A DNA stretch of 64,000 bases from an uncultured Bacteroidaceae bacterium (GCA_934293005.1 CAKQYA010000011.1:1-64000); one strand, 5' to 3'; shown: positions 24,542-34,848, counted from the stretch's first letter. The notes: generated by a model from the sequence alone, not told the origin. Numbers and translations: made by a program.

Positions 24542-27500
24542 TTACTTAACAACCTTCTTTACAGTGCCGTCAGACATCTTTATTATGTTGATGCCTTTAT
24601 TCATTGAGTTGGTCTTCACACCAGAGATAGTGTAGATGCCTTCAGCATTAGCGCCATTGGCTATCTCTGTGGCATTGATGCCTGTAGGAGTCTTAGTGCC
24701 TATGTAGAAGAGCTGGAAGTTGTCGAACATCGACCAGTCGTTACCAATCTTCTCAGTCTTTCTCAAACCGAATGTGAGGTTACCACCTTCCTCTACGTAA
24801 ACATCAATTTCGTTGTTGTACATCTCAGGATGCTTAGTGAAGATATTCTTAGATCCATAAACAGAATTTGGATAGTAGAATGTTTCCTCGCCGTCAGTGA
24901 CCTTAGTGTCCCATGGGAAAGCGAAGCTTGGGTTTTCCACATCCTGTTTCTGATAAACAGGAGTGCCTTCAATGCCCTCTTCAGCGTTCTCGTATTTTTC
25001 TATATACTCAGTCATGTACTCTGTTGGATACTCAGAACCAAGCGAATTGACCTTGACTTGACGATCATTAGCATAGAGGTAAGCGATACCAGTATCCCAA
25101 AGTTCCTTGTCATATCCTGCAATCTGCCAGTTCTTATATGCCTGATTTGCATCGCCTCCATCACGATAGAATGCCTGGCATTTCACACGGTAGTAACCAG
25201 CAGGGAGAGAATGAAGAGTCTGGTTGATATCGAATGTAGTGTTATAACGCTCTGGCACGCCAAAATACAATGTCTCACTACCAGATATTTTGTCATTAGT
25301 CATATCACCATTCCAACCAGTCTTACCTTCTTCGAAGCCTGGGTTAGCGACAAACAATGTCACGTCAACAGGATTGTCCTCAGTAGCCTTCGAGAGATCA
25401 ATGTTCTTGTCTGCAAGGAGAACCTTGTTGTACACAAGAGCTATATCGCTTTGGTACTTAGAAAGCTCTTCTACGCTTGCGTATTTCTTAGCGAGGATGT
25501 CGTTCTGCTCTGCAACGACCTTTGCAACATCAGGCTTCTTAATATAATCGCCAATGCTTGCGCGGTAATTGATGTAGCTTGCGTATGCATCGTAAATCTC
25601 ATTAGCCTCGATAGCATCTTTGTATGTGAGGTATATGCCAGCATCCTCATCTTCTTCCATAGACATAACAGATGCCCACGCATTGATGATGATGTCATAC
25701 TCAGGAGTGCCCTCTTCATATGCCTCTGCCAAGCTGTAATACTTATCAGCAGGCTTGAAGTTGCTGTTTGCCACTGAATTGGCAGTGACCACATAATCTG
25801 TAGTCTGCTTGAGGATATCTTTAGCCTTAGCGTAGTCTTCTTCTGTGGTGATTTCTGTTGGCAACTGAGCGAGAATAGCATTAGCTGCTTTCTTATCGCC
25901 CATCCACATCAATGTTTCGACATTAGCCTTGACAGCATCAATCTCTTTTGCCAAAAGCGAAGTGTAGTCGACATTCTCTCCATAATACTGGAGTTGGAAA
26001 CCAGTCACAGCATAGAATGCATCAGAAGCGCTACCAATTGTAACAGTGCCATCGTTGACATAGACAACTCCTGTTCTCAACTTCTCCCATACACCTGAGC
26101 GCCAAGCTTCTTTATTGCCGCCCCACCATGGGTTGCCCTTCATTGTCAGAGGAGCGTGTTCCTCTGTCTCGCCCGACTTGATGAAGACATACTGCAGTTT
26201 AGAGATGTCAGCACCAGCATTGCACATCAGAGCAGACATAGAATAGTATCCGTTAGGAAGGTTTGTGATAGTCTGAGAAATAATCTCAGGATTGCCAGAA
26301 GGCTCTGCTGTCCAACCGCCTATAGCTGGATAACTATGCGACATTGTTATTCCGAGAGAACCGCCATGCCATGTAGTCTGCTTAATGTTCCACTGACCAG
26401 GAGCATCGCCATTGTCGACAATCTTCAAGTTTTCAGCAATAGGAATCCAGTTTTCACGGCCAGCTTCTGCCTTTGCCTCTGAATATCCCTTCTCTTGGAT
26501 AGTAGCCCATGTGTTTTCTGGCTGCAACTCATCCTCCACGCCTTCAATTGTTGGGAACACAAATGCGTTAGCCTCTGCATTCCATACAGGTGTGTACTGA
26601 TCCTCGCAGAAGAATGGACGTGAGATTACTGCGGAGAAGTCGTATGCTCCATCCACCTTGTCTTGAGAAAGCAGGTATGGCATGCGCGCATTAAGCAAGC
26701 CGTTGTAGCTATCCTTAAACATGGCGAATGTTTCATCGCCAGTGATTTCGCAGTCAGGGTCAATACATTTTTCAGCAGCCTCAATTGCAGCAACGAAAGC
26801 ATCCTTGCCAGGATAGTTCTTGTCTGCAAGATGCTTCATGCTTGGAACGATGCCAGCAATCTTAGCAATATACTCCTGTGCTTCTGTTGCGTCTTGGAAC
26901 AATTGCCCAAGCGCAGCCTTTGCCTCAATGCACTCTTCCTTTGTCATTGAAGATATGCTTGAGTGTTCATCATCAAACTCAGCCAAAACATCAAGGCAAA
27001 GCGAACCGAAGAGACCGTCATTGTTGTCACGGAGATTCTCCATCTTATTATATATTATCTGCACCTCATCCTGCAATGCCATCAACTCAGCAGCCTCACC
27101 AGCTTCGCCCATATAGAACATCTTGAAGTTGGTAGCCATGAATGAGTCAGCGCTCTTAGGCTCTTTCTTCGTTACACCCACACGCACATAACCGTCTTCC
27201 GCAAGGAAGAATGTCACAGTATTATACTTTGTGCCTGAACCATCGTCATAAGCCTGGTATTTTCCGGCATTAAACCATACCAATGAGCCAGGCACTGAAG
27301 TAGGTCCATAAACAGTATTGTCAAGGTAAAGGCCATCAGACATATCCCATCCAGCCTCACCTTCAGGCATTGTGTAAAGTTTTTCTGTGCATTTCTCGAA
27401 AAGGCGAGGCATCAGAGGTGTCTGGAATGTGCGTCCAGGCACGAACGAATCGTCATCAACATTGTATGTGCCATTAGCCACATACATCTGAGCTAAATCC

Positions 27501-27850
27501 TGCCATTGGTCAGTTTCGAACCACCCTGGGTCATCTGCCCATGAGTTGCCACAACGATAATAAGCCTGCGCCTCCATCTTGTACATGCCAGCAGGAAGCT
27601 GCACATACTGATAAAGATCTACATCTGCACCATCGTACACCTCAAAGAGTCCGCCTGTCTTAGTAAAAGAACCTTTGGTCGACTCTAATTGCCAAGGTTC
27701 AAATTCCTCATTTTCAAATTTGAGATTACCCCAACCTATCTGGTCGGTAATCTCATCGCCCACCTTCCACGACGAAGCATCTGGAAGTTGTGCGTAAGTT
27801 GCTGTCATGCCCACAAAGAGCATTGACGCTGTAAGTAGATTTCTTTTCAT
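24542..27850 (-). CDS. Secreted three-module carbohydrate-binding-like protein of unknown function
   Basis: A 1102-residue exported protein with no catalytic domain that I recognise. A signal peptide ends near residue 20 (MTATYA). Three similar beta-sandwich-like modules are seen at about 45-248, 470-624 and 835-1051. Each carries a LPAGYYRVKCQAFYR-type strand pair (LPAGMYKMEAQAYYR, LPNGYYSMSALMCNA) and closes with NFKMFYMG, GFQLQYYG or NFQLFYIG. Helical spacers lie at about 250-400 and 625-820. The C-terminal tail GIYTISGVKTNSMNKGINI...KKVVK resembles the sorting-like tails of the two neighbouring carbohydrate enzymes. It is transcribed divergently from the HTCS regulator. A glycan-binding or surface-scaffold role is inference. 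Confidence 0.7.
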   Translation of the reverse strand: MKRNLLTASMLFVGMTATYAQLPDASSWKVGDEITDQIGWGNLKFENEEFEPWQLESTKGSFTKTGGLFEVYDGADVDLYQYVQLPAGMYKMEAQAYYRCGNSWADDPGWFETDQWQDLAQMYVANGTYNVDDDSFVPGRTFQTPLMPRLFEKCTEKLYTMPEGEAGWDMSDGLYLDNTVYGPTSVPGSLVWFNAGKYQAYDDGSGTKYNTVTFFLAEDGYVRVGVTKKEPKSADSFMATNFKMFYMGEAGEAAELMALQDEVQIIYNKMENLRDNNDGLFGSLCLDVLAEFDDEHSSISSMTKEECIEAKAALGQLFQDATEAQEYIAKIAGIVPSMKHLADKNYPGKDAFVAAIEAAEKCIDPDCEITGDETFAMFKDSYNGLLNARMPYLLSQDKVDGAYDFSAVISRPFFCEDQYTPVWNAEANAFVFPTIEGVEDELQPENTWATIQEKGYSEAKAEAGRENWIPIAENLKIVDNGDAPGQWNIKQTTWHGGSLGITMSHSYPAIGGWTAEPSGNPEIISQTITNLPNGYYSMSALMCNAGADISKLQYVFIKSGETEEHAPLTMKGNPWWGGNKEAWRSGVWEKLRTGVVYVNDGTVTIGSASDAFYAVTGFQLQYYGENVDYTSLLAKEIDAVKANVETLMWMGDKKAANAILAQLPTEITTEEDYAKAKDILKQTTDYVVTANSVANSNFKPADKYYSLAEAYEEGTPEYDIIINAWASVMSMEEDEDAGIYLTYKDAIEANEIYDAYASYINYRASIGDYIKKPDVAKVVAEQNDILAKKYASVEELSKYQSDIALVYNKVLLADKNIDLSKATEDNPVDVTLFVANPGFEEGKTGWNGDMTNDKISGSETLYFGVPERYNTTFDINQTLHSLPAGYYRVKCQAFYRDGGDANQAYKNWQIAGYDKELWDTGIAYLYANDRQVKVNSLGSEYPTEYMTEYIEKYENAEEGIEGTPVYQKQDVENPSFAFPWDTKVTDGEETFYYPNSVYGSKNIFTKHPEMYNNEIDVYVEEGGNLTFGLRKTEKIGNDWSMFDNFQLFYIGTKTPTGINATEIANGANAEGIYTISGVKTNSMNKGINIIKMSDGTVKKVVK

Positions 27851-27914
27851 TAGATTTTAGGAATTAAATGAAAACATGAATTGATTAGTTACATTCTTTG
27901 TTGAACAAGTCAAG

Positions 27915-27928
27915 TGTGACGTGTCACA
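27915..27928. promoter_or_regulatory. Operator-like inverted repeat TGTGAC-GT-GTCACA
   Basis: A 14-bp inverted repeat lying downstream of the -7 box for the modular secreted protein, in its 5' leader. It resembles a CRP-type half-site pair but with a 4-base rather than 6-base spacer between TGTGA and TCACA. The protein binding it is unknown. Confidence 0.4.
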
Positions 27929-27943
27929 TCTTAAAATGTGCTG

Positions 27944-27951
27944 CAAATATA
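27944..27951 (-). promoter_or_regulatory. -7 box TATATTTG for the modular secreted protein
   Basis: Fits TAnnTTTG on the - strand, about 94 bases upstream of the start. It lies in the 369-base divergent spacer 27851-28219, which otherwise holds only the operator-like palindrome and the HTCS promoter. Confidence 0.6.
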
Positions 27952-28137
27952 GGACAGCTAAAATAATTATACAATACTCGCGCACGTTATTAGCCAACAT
28001 TGATGCTTTTATAATAATATTTTTTCAGAGCCCAATAACAGCAGTCCTCAAAATCTAAAAGAAATGATTCATATTCTAAAGCCACATTAAAACACAGAAA
28101 AAACACCGCAAAGATGTTACTGTAAATAAAAAATGTG

Positions 28138-28145
28138 TAACTTTG
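28138..28145 (+). promoter_or_regulatory. -7 box TAACTTTG for the HTCS gene
   Basis: Exact TAnnTTTG match followed by GC, about 75 bases before the first ATG of the hybrid regulator. Confidence 0.65.
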
Positions 28146-28219
28146 CAGGTGTTTATCACAAATAGACCATCAATTAACCGACTAAAACACATAAGCTATC
28201 ATACGGTGACAGACATCAT

Positions 28220-31200
28220 ATGATGCCATCGCCTACAGCTCCTATGACTATGTTACGACAAAAATCAATACTCTCATTCTTATTGGCTACAATATGTGTG
28301 GCTGCACTGCAAGCTCAAGTGGCGAGACTATATTCCACACAGCATGGCCTCAAGACAAACAGTTGCAACAGCGTGAACATTGACTCCAAAGGCCTTGTGT
28401 GGGTCTCTGGCTACAACACGCTCGGCACATTCGACGGAACTAAGTTCCAATATTTGCCAAACACCGACAAGGATGGACGCCAACTCTTCCAAAACGTATA
28501 TTGTGTAAAGGAAGAAACTGACTCTAAATACTGGGTGTGCACATCACAAGGACTTTACATGCTTAATGCGCGAGAAAACAAATACCAGCTCGTGAAGCCC
28601 GCCAATGGCATGTCCAATCAATACGGACATGCCACAAATGACATTATCGATTACCCTCTTAAAGACTACAAGCTCATAACCACCGATGGATTCAAAGTGC
28701 ATGTTCTCAACACTGCCACCATGCAAGAGGACACCAAGATTGCAAACACAATCAATAAAATAATACAGGATGGATTCGTAAGGCAACCTCTAATAGACCA
28801 ATACCAAAGATTATGGGTAACCACACCGAGCACCCCTGTTGTCTGCGTAGACTTGAAGAATATGGCACGCCATAAATTCCAAATCACGCCTGCGGCAAAA
28901 GCCTTGCTTGACATCAGCAATGTCACCTGCCTGCTGGAAATATCACGTGGACTCCTCATAGGCACAAACCATGGCCTTCTCTTCTACAACCATCAAACAA
29001 ACACAGTGGAAGAACTTAACATGCCTGGCAATAACCTGCCGGTGAGCTCAATGATCAAGACACATGAAGACAGAATACTCATAGGCACTAACGGGCGAGG
29101 CATATGGGAGCACCATGAGACCAACGGCATGCACACCCTCACCCCTCTTTACCGACAGGCATCTGGAGCTGACTTGTCTTATGGAAAGGTCATGAAGATG
29201 GAAGAAGACCACAACGGCAATGTCATTGCTGTATTCCTGCAAAAAGGACTCGTTGTCATTCCTCCACTCAACGACTGCTTCCATTATCACCCCATATCCC
29301 CAACAGGCAACGGCCTGAATGCCACATGCGTCACATCTATGGCCATCGATAGCAACAATAACTATTGGGTTGCAACCGATGGATGCGGCATATTCACGAC
29401 CCAAGGCATGAAACTTGCCACAGCAACACCCGCAAGCGACGGCCTCAACTCTCTCCTTGTACAATCAGTTGTCATCGACAAATACGGCACTATCTGGGCT
29501 GGCTCATACGGTGGCGGCGTGCAGTATATGTCTGGCGGACGTTGGACTGATGCCGGACTCACCTCATTGAATAAAGAAAATGTCATGCAGATGCAGTATC
29601 AGCCCAAGTATGACCAACTGCTTGTGGCTACCAATGGACATGGCATTTACCGCATCAACGTGAAGAGCAAACAAATATCAAAGATTGACCTTCCGTTCTA
29701 TTACAACCAATGGGTGTCAAGCGTGCTCTTAGACAACAATTCAACCATATGGATAGGCACAAGCAACGGACTCGTCTACTATACATACCGCACAGGCAAG
29801 TACGAATGGATAACACTCAATAAGACTCCATTGAATAATGTGAGCGACATCAAGCAAGATGGCAACAACATTCTCATAGCCTGCGACGAAGGACTCATCA
29901 TATACAATATCAACACAAACAAACAACGCCTCATCACCGACACAGACGGACTGCACACCAAGGCCGTGAGAGCCATAATGGTCACACCTGACCGCATATG
30001 GCTTGCCACACGCACAGATATTGCATCTATAGACAAGAAAGATTACAAAGTGCGCAACTTCTCATCTTTCAGTGGTTATAAGATAGGAGAATTCCACCGT
30101 GGTTCATCTTTGCAGCCAAGCAGCAACTATATCCTATTCAGCGGCGATAACGGCATCATATGCTTCACCCCGCAACTTATTCTTAACAGAAAGCGTCAGC
30201 TGGAACATCTGTATTTCACAAACATAGAGACCCCTCTTCACACAGAGCAACTCGATGCCAGCATTCTATATGCAAAAAACATCAAACTCGCCTACAACAA
30301 CAGCTCTTTTGTCATCGACTTCGCTATTCCTGAGATTGGCGACCCTGACCGCATACACTACGACTACATTCTCAAAAACCATGAAACACTGTGGCATACA
30401 GATGTGAGCACCCATTCAGCCAGCTACTCGTCCCTTCCAGCAGGCGACTACACCCTGTGCGTCAGAGCCTACATTGAAGACAACCCTGACGAATACATTG
30501 AAAATGAGATATCAATAAGCATAGCCTCACCGTGGTACACATCCACATGGGCTATTATAGTGTATCTTGTCATCATCTTAATGATGGCATATGTGGCACT
30601 ACAACAACTGAACATACGAAGAAACCAAAAGCGTCTGCTGCGCGAGGCAGCCGAGCGCAACATGATAAAAGAAGCCAAACTGAAGCTCTTCACATCAATC
30701 ACACACGAACTGCGCTCGCCACTCACCATGATACAGTCGCCTCTCAAACAGCTCATGCATGAAGACTCAAATAGCGAGCACCAATCGCTATATGGCATCA
30801 TGCTACGCAACTGCAACCGACTGCTCGACATAGTGAAGCAGATTACCGACATCCGTAAAATCGACTCAGGCCAGCTGAATCTCAAACTGGAGGAGACCGA
30901 CTACGTGGAATACAGTGAGCAGATATATGAACAATTCAAAGGCTACGCATCTGTCAAGCATATCAATTTTGTCATCGACAACAAAGAAGAAGAATTGCCG
31001 ATGATGATCGACACCACACATTTTGAGAAAATCATAACAAACATCCTCTCAAATGCATTCAAATACACACCCGAAGGCGGCACCATCACTGCAACAAGCA
31101 GCATATCTGGACACAAAGCGCAAATAACCATCACCAACACAGGCTCACACATCGATGAGAATAACATCGAGCACCTGTGGGAACGCTTCTACCAATGCAA

Positions 31201-32182
31201 CAACAGCGATGACAAGTCGGGCTCTGGCATTGGACTTAACCTTGTGTATGAATTGGTCAAGATGCACCAAGGCGACATTGCTGTGACAAATCTGAAGCCA
31301 GACGGCGTGCAGTTCATGCTCACATTCCCGCTATACAACACTCCTGAGCCTGCTGCTGCAAAAAGCAACACCAAGACAACCATCCTCATAGTGGACGATG
31401 ATGTCGAACTTGCGTCATACTTGAAAAGCCAACTCGAAAACTACTACAACATCATCACAAATTACTCAGGTTCTGCAGCATGGAAGACAGTTCTTGCCCA
31501 CCGTCCCGACCTCGTCATAACAGACTACAACATGCCTAACGGCAATGGCATGGAACTGTGTCAAAACATAAAAAACAACCCTGACACAGAAGACATTCCC
31601 GTCATCATGCTCACAGGTGAAGGCAACGAAACACTTCAACTACACAGTCTCAACAGTTCGGCCGATCACTATTTAGAGAAACCTGTCAACATGATGCTTC
31701 TCAAGTCATGCATCACACAAGTGCTCAAGGTTAGAGCCAGCATGCGTTCAAAAGCCAAGAGAATTGAATTCACCACCACTGTATCGTCACAAAAACAGGA
31801 AGAACCTCTAATCAATGCAAACGACAAGCTCTTCTCACGCATAGACGAAGTGATAGCTGAGCACATCGACGATTCGGAATTCAGCGTCAAGCAACTTAGC
31901 GAGGAAGTAGGCTTGAGCCGTGCCCATTTGGTGCGCAAGATGAAGGCCAACTACAATATGACGCCAAACAGTTTCATACGTTCATATCGCCTGAAACGAG
32001 CAGCTTATCTATTAGTAAACAACAATGTCAATGTAAGTGAGATTGCCTACAAAGTAGGCTTCTCCAGCCACTCTTATTTCACCACATCCTTCCACGACTA
32101 CTTCATGATGTCGCCAAAAGAGTTTATCGCTTTCTATTCACAGCCAGAAAACAAAGAAGCTCTCGACAAATTATTGGAATAG
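28220..32182 (+). CDS. Hybrid two-component system regulator (HTCS)
   Basis: A 1320-residue one-chain sensor and regulator. A signal-anchor (LSFLLATICVAALQA, about 17-31) precedes periplasmic beta-propeller repeats (about 35-655, with blades such as GLVWVSG, DRIWLAT, TIWIGTSNGL). A Y_Y_Y domain (about 688-770) and one membrane helix (about 774-797) follow. The kinase core has His829 in FTSITHELRSPL, Asn946-region NILSNAFKYTPEGG and GSGIGLNLV at about 1001. The receiver has DDD near 1060 and phospho-acceptor Asp1102 in LVITDYNMP. An AraC-type helix-turn-helix (about 1220-1310) ends the chain. The ATG at 28250 is an equally good start. It most likely senses an oligosaccharide and controls the nearby carbohydrate genes. 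Confidence 0.93.
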   Translation: MMPSPTAPMTMLRQKSILSFLLATICVAALQAQVARLYSTQHGLKTNSCNSVNIDSKGLVWVSGYNTLGTFDGTKFQYLPNTDKDGRQLFQNVYCVKEETDSKYWVCTSQGLYMLNARENKYQLVKPANGMSNQYGHATNDIIDYPLKDYKLITTDGFKVHVLNTATMQEDTKIANTINKIIQDGFVRQPLIDQYQRLWVTTPSTPVVCVDLKNMARHKFQITPAAKALLDISNVTCLLEISRGLLIGTNHGLLFYNHQTNTVEELNMPGNNLPVSSMIKTHEDRILIGTNGRGIWEHHETNGMHTLTPLYRQASGADLSYGKVMKMEEDHNGNVIAVFLQKGLVVIPPLNDCFHYHPISPTGNGLNATCVTSMAIDSNNNYWVATDGCGIFTTQGMKLATATPASDGLNSLLVQSVVIDKYGTIWAGSYGGGVQYMSGGRWTDAGLTSLNKENVMQMQYQPKYDQLLVATNGHGIYRINVKSKQISKIDLPFYYNQWVSSVLLDNNSTIWIGTSNGLVYYTYRTGKYEWITLNKTPLNNVSDIKQDGNNILIACDEGLIIYNINTNKQRLITDTDGLHTKAVRAIMVTPDRIWLATRTDIASIDKKDYKVRNFSSFSGYKIGEFHRGSSLQPSSNYILFSGDNGIICFTPQLILNRKRQLEHLYFTNIETPLHTEQLDASILYAKNIKLAYNNSSFVIDFAIPEIGDPDRIHYDYILKNHETLWHTDVSTHSASYSSLPAGDYTLCVRAYIEDNPDEYIENEISISIASPWYTSTWAIIVYLVIILMMAYVALQQLNIRRNQKRLLREAAERNMIKEAKLKLFTSITHELRSPLTMIQSPLKQLMHEDSNSEHQSLYGIMLRNCNRLLDIVKQITDIRKIDSGQLNLKLEETDYVEYSEQIYEQFKGYASVKHINFVIDNKEEELPMMIDTTHFEKIITNILSNAFKYTPEGGTITATSSISGHKAQITITNTGSHIDENNIEHLWERFYQCNNSDDKSGSGIGLNLVYELVKMHQGDIAVTNLKPDGVQFMLTFPLYNTPEPAAAKSNTKTTILIVDDDVELASYLKSQLENYYNIITNYSGSAAWKTVLAHRPDLVITDYNMPNGNGMELCQNIKNNPDTEDIPVIMLTGEGNETLQLHSLNSSADHYLEKPVNMMLLKSCITQVLKVRASMRSKAKRIEFTTTVSSQKQEEPLINANDKLFSRIDEVIAEHIDDSEFSVKQLSEEVGLSRAHLVRKMKANYNMTPNSFIRSYRLKRAAYLLVNNNVNVSEIAYKVGFSSHSYFTTSFHDYFMMSPKEFIAFYSQPENKEALDKLLE

Positions 32183-32227
32183 GAATGATTTGTGACAAGT
32201 GGAAAAATAATAACCATAATATATGAC

Positions 32228-32267
32228 GATAACGGGCTGAAAGTTTCATTACTTTCAGCCCGTTATC
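32228..32267. terminator. Strong hairpin between convergent HTCS and esterase genes
   Basis: Perfect 17-bp stem GATAACGGGCTGAAAGT / ACTTTCAGCCCGTTATC with loop TTCATT. No long T-run follows on either strand, but its position 45 bases after the HTCS stop and its strength suit transcription termination. Confidence 0.7.
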
Positions 32268-32297
32268 ATTATTCACATGTGATGTTAAGTAATATTC

Positions 32298-32318
32298 CCC
32301 AATCGGCCATTAGATTTG
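32298..32318. repeat. Family B half-site, diverged
   Basis: Reads CCCCAATCGGCCATTAGAT, a diverged version of the family B arm, with no clear partner arm. Confidence 0.5.
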
Positions 32319-32373
32319 AGATAACATGCATTCTGCTCATTAGAATGCATATTATCCTAATATCCCATATAAT

Positions 32374-34788
32374 CTATTTCACCATCACTTTCTTTTTGCC
32401 TACGATATAAACACCTTTGGCCACCTTATTGACAGGTCTTCCCATCAGGTCGTATAATGCAGCATTCTGCGTTTCAGCAGCAGGCAAGAGGTCAATTATG
32501 CCTGTAGGGGTCAAGCCATCGTCTGAAAGATACATATCGCTGATATACACTGATGATTTGTCGGTGCTCTCGAACCCAACCATATAGATATGGCTCATGT
32601 CAATGGTCTTGCCATTAGATTTCTTAAGCTGCGAGAGGTCGATGGAAATGTCATACGTGCCGCTTTCCCCCTTCTTCAATCCTTTCAGGCTTACAGTGGC
32701 GCATGGAGAAAGGTAGTCATCCTCATCATATATTCTCAAGCTGGCAGATGCAGCAGCCCTCATAAGCTTGATGACAAGATACTTGTTCTGCGACATGTCT
32801 GCGCCCTTGCTGTATCTCCAACCGCCAAAAGCATTGGCATCCACAGGAGAAAAAACGCCAAAAGACTTCATGTTGCTGAACTTGCCTTCCAAATAAAGCG
32901 AACCGTTAAGGTTTTCCTTCTTCATAGGGAAGAACGTTTCAGACGTGTCAAAATCAATGTCCATCTTCTTGTCAAGCAGCGTGAGCATCTTCTCTGCATA
33001 ACGCTTTCCTATCATGCGGTATCCTTCAGCTGTGAAATGAAGGCCATCAGATGCGCCTGGACATTTGGCTGATGATATGACATGAGCATTTGGTATGACC
33101 TTATAAGTGTTAGCGATGACTGAGTTGTGTCCCCAGCACACACCACCCTCACCTTGTGAAAGTGTCTCGCCAATGAGCAGCGGTGTTTCTTCCTCGTTTA
33201 GTCCAAGTTCTTTCAGCATTCGGATATACACCCTCTTCACCTTCACAGGCCAATCTTTCTGTCCATTGTTGCTGCATCCTTGATGCAGGAGAATGCCCTT
33301 GATGACACCGACCTTCTGCGCTTTCTTGGCCAAGTCGATGAGTGTGCGGTAAGGATTATTATTATATTCCTTACAATAGTTTTTCAGCCAATCGGCAGCA
33401 TTGGCTATGTAAGAAGCGCATTGGTCTTCATCAAACAGTTCGATGGCGCAACCGCCCACTGCCACATTGATAACACCAACTTTTATGCTCTCAGGCAACT
33501 GCTCCACCATAGTACGTCCGAAATAGTCGGCAGGTGTCAGCCCAGTCCAATCACGGCATAGAGGTGGCAAAGCTGTATACCACATGCCCTTTTTGCGACC
33601 AGATGAAGGCATATCCACAGCAGACATCATCATGAAGCGCGGATCGACTCCCACACGGTCTTGTGCCTCAATCTTGGCATTACCCTCCATGTTCGACTGT
33701 CCAAAGCATAGATATATATGAAAATTGGGGTCGAAACTGTCTGGCTGAGCCACAATGCCGCCATCTGTCACCTTATTGATTTTAGAGCATGTGCTTTCAA
33801 ATATGCTGATATACTTATTAAGCGATTCAATGGCCTTTTTTTTCTTTTCGTCAGTGGTCATCTTTTCTGGAGCATAGGTGTTGAGAGCATTTTTCGATGC
33901 AGTATACACAGACTTAGCTGTCATCTCAGGAGTGTTTTTCCACTCCACCACAAGGTCATTCAACTTGTTGTATGCTTCTTCATACTCCTCTGTCACACTT
34001 TTAAGACTGTAATTCTTGCAGAAAGACCATATCTCCTTCCTGTTGTAGTAAGATGGCCAATGGCCGCCTTGAGGATAGGTGAAAAGCACTATGGCATTGC
34101 CTGTCTCTGTATTTGACCATGTCTCTTTGTTGCCCGAATAGTCTCCTTCCTTTGATTTGTAGGACACCTTAGCGTAAGTGCCGCCATTCTTCTTTGCAAT
34201 TTCTCCTATATAATCATAGAGAGGATAATTGGCTAGAGGGAACACCCCGTCTGATGTCGATTGGTGATGTATGAGGTTTATCTTCTGCTTCAGTTTTGAG
34301 GCAGGATTACTTGAAAACAAGAATCCGCTTGTAGGAGCGAAAGCCGCAAACTTTGCCACAAGATCCGGTTTAGACAATCCATGATAAATCAGCATGGAGC
34401 CCATGGAGAATCCCGACCAATACACACGGCTCTTGTTTATCTTAAACTTGTCGTACATGGCATCTATGGTCTTGTCTACAAAATTGAGATCCTTGTCACC
34501 TCCGACATCCCATCCGCTGCCATCGCTGCGAAGATAAGCCACTATGAATTTTTCAGCATCTACCAACTCATACATCTTGTCGCCATCCGACTGATACTCT
34601 GGACTCTGGTTCATTCCATGAGTGACAATCATGAGAGGAAGATTATCTGACACTGTGCTTGGTGTGTAAACTACCATATTGCGCTTCAACCCGCCCACGG
34701 TGATGTCAATGCTCTGCTTCTTGTAAGCATAAACCGTAAAGACTGACGTGATGAACGTGAATAGGAATAATAAAGATAGACGTTTCAT
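32374..34788 (-). CDS. Two-domain carbohydrate esterase, CE1-like plus CE6-like (acetylxylan/feruloyl esterase)
   Basis: An 804-residue secreted esterase. A signal peptide (about 1-21) precedes a CE1/PHB-depolymerase-like alpha/beta hydrolase (about 24-260) with nucleophile Ser128 in GFSMG and His243 in GGHWP. A helical linker (about 262-345) leads to an SGNH-type CE6 domain (about 355-605): Ser365 in FGQSNMEG, the block LHQGCS near 501, and Asp581/His584 in DGLHFTAEGY. A beta-sandwich module (about 620-755) shares sequence with the end of the neighbouring GH5. The tail ALYDLMGRPVN...KKKVMVK looks like a sorting signal. CE1-CE6 proteins of rumen Prevotella remove acetyl and feruloyl groups from xylan; that role is inferred here. 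Confidence 0.88.
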   Translation of the reverse strand: MKRLSLLFLFTFITSVFTVYAYKKQSIDITVGGLKRNMVVYTPSTVSDNLPLMIVTHGMNQSPEYQSDGDKMYELVDAEKFIVAYLRSDGSGWDVGGDKDLNFVDKTIDAMYDKFKINKSRVYWSGFSMGSMLIYHGLSKPDLVAKFAAFAPTSGFLFSSNPASKLKQKINLIHHQSTSDGVFPLANYPLYDYIGEIAKKNGGTYAKVSYKSKEGDYSGNKETWSNTETGNAIVLFTYPQGGHWPSYYNRKEIWSFCKNYSLKSVTEEYEEAYNKLNDLVVEWKNTPEMTAKSVYTASKNALNTYAPEKMTTDEKKKKAIESLNKYISIFESTCSKINKVTDGGIVAQPDSFDPNFHIYLCFGQSNMEGNAKIEAQDRVGVDPRFMMMSAVDMPSSGRKKGMWYTALPPLCRDWTGLTPADYFGRTMVEQLPESIKVGVINVAVGGCAIELFDEDQCASYIANAADWLKNYCKEYNNNPYRTLIDLAKKAQKVGVIKGILLHQGCSNNGQKDWPVKVKRVYIRMLKELGLNEEETPLLIGETLSQGEGGVCWGHNSVIANTYKVIPNAHVISSAKCPGASDGLHFTAEGYRMIGKRYAEKMLTLLDKKMDIDFDTSETFFPMKKENLNGSLYLEGKFSNMKSFGVFSPVDANAFGGWRYSKGADMSQNKYLVIKLMRAAASASLRIYDEDDYLSPCATVSLKGLKKGESGTYDISIDLSQLKKSNGKTIDMSHIYMVGFESTDKSSVYISDMYLSDDGLTPTGIIDLLPAAETQNAALYDLMGRPVNKVAKGVYIVGKKKVMVK

Positions 34789-34848
34789 TTGGTTATGTGT
34801 GTTAAGTGAAATTATATAATATATATGTGCACAATGAATATCAGACTC

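Noticed and set aside
24830..25777. 315-codon frame on the + strand opposite the modular secreted protein
   Set aside because: Antisense shadow of the longer - strand gene, which has a signal peptide, repeated modules and a terminator.
27915..27928. Canonical CRP/FNR site
   Set aside because: The spacing between TGTGA and TCACA is four rather than six bases, and CRP control of this kind is not established in Bacteroidetes; kept only as an operator-like palindrome.
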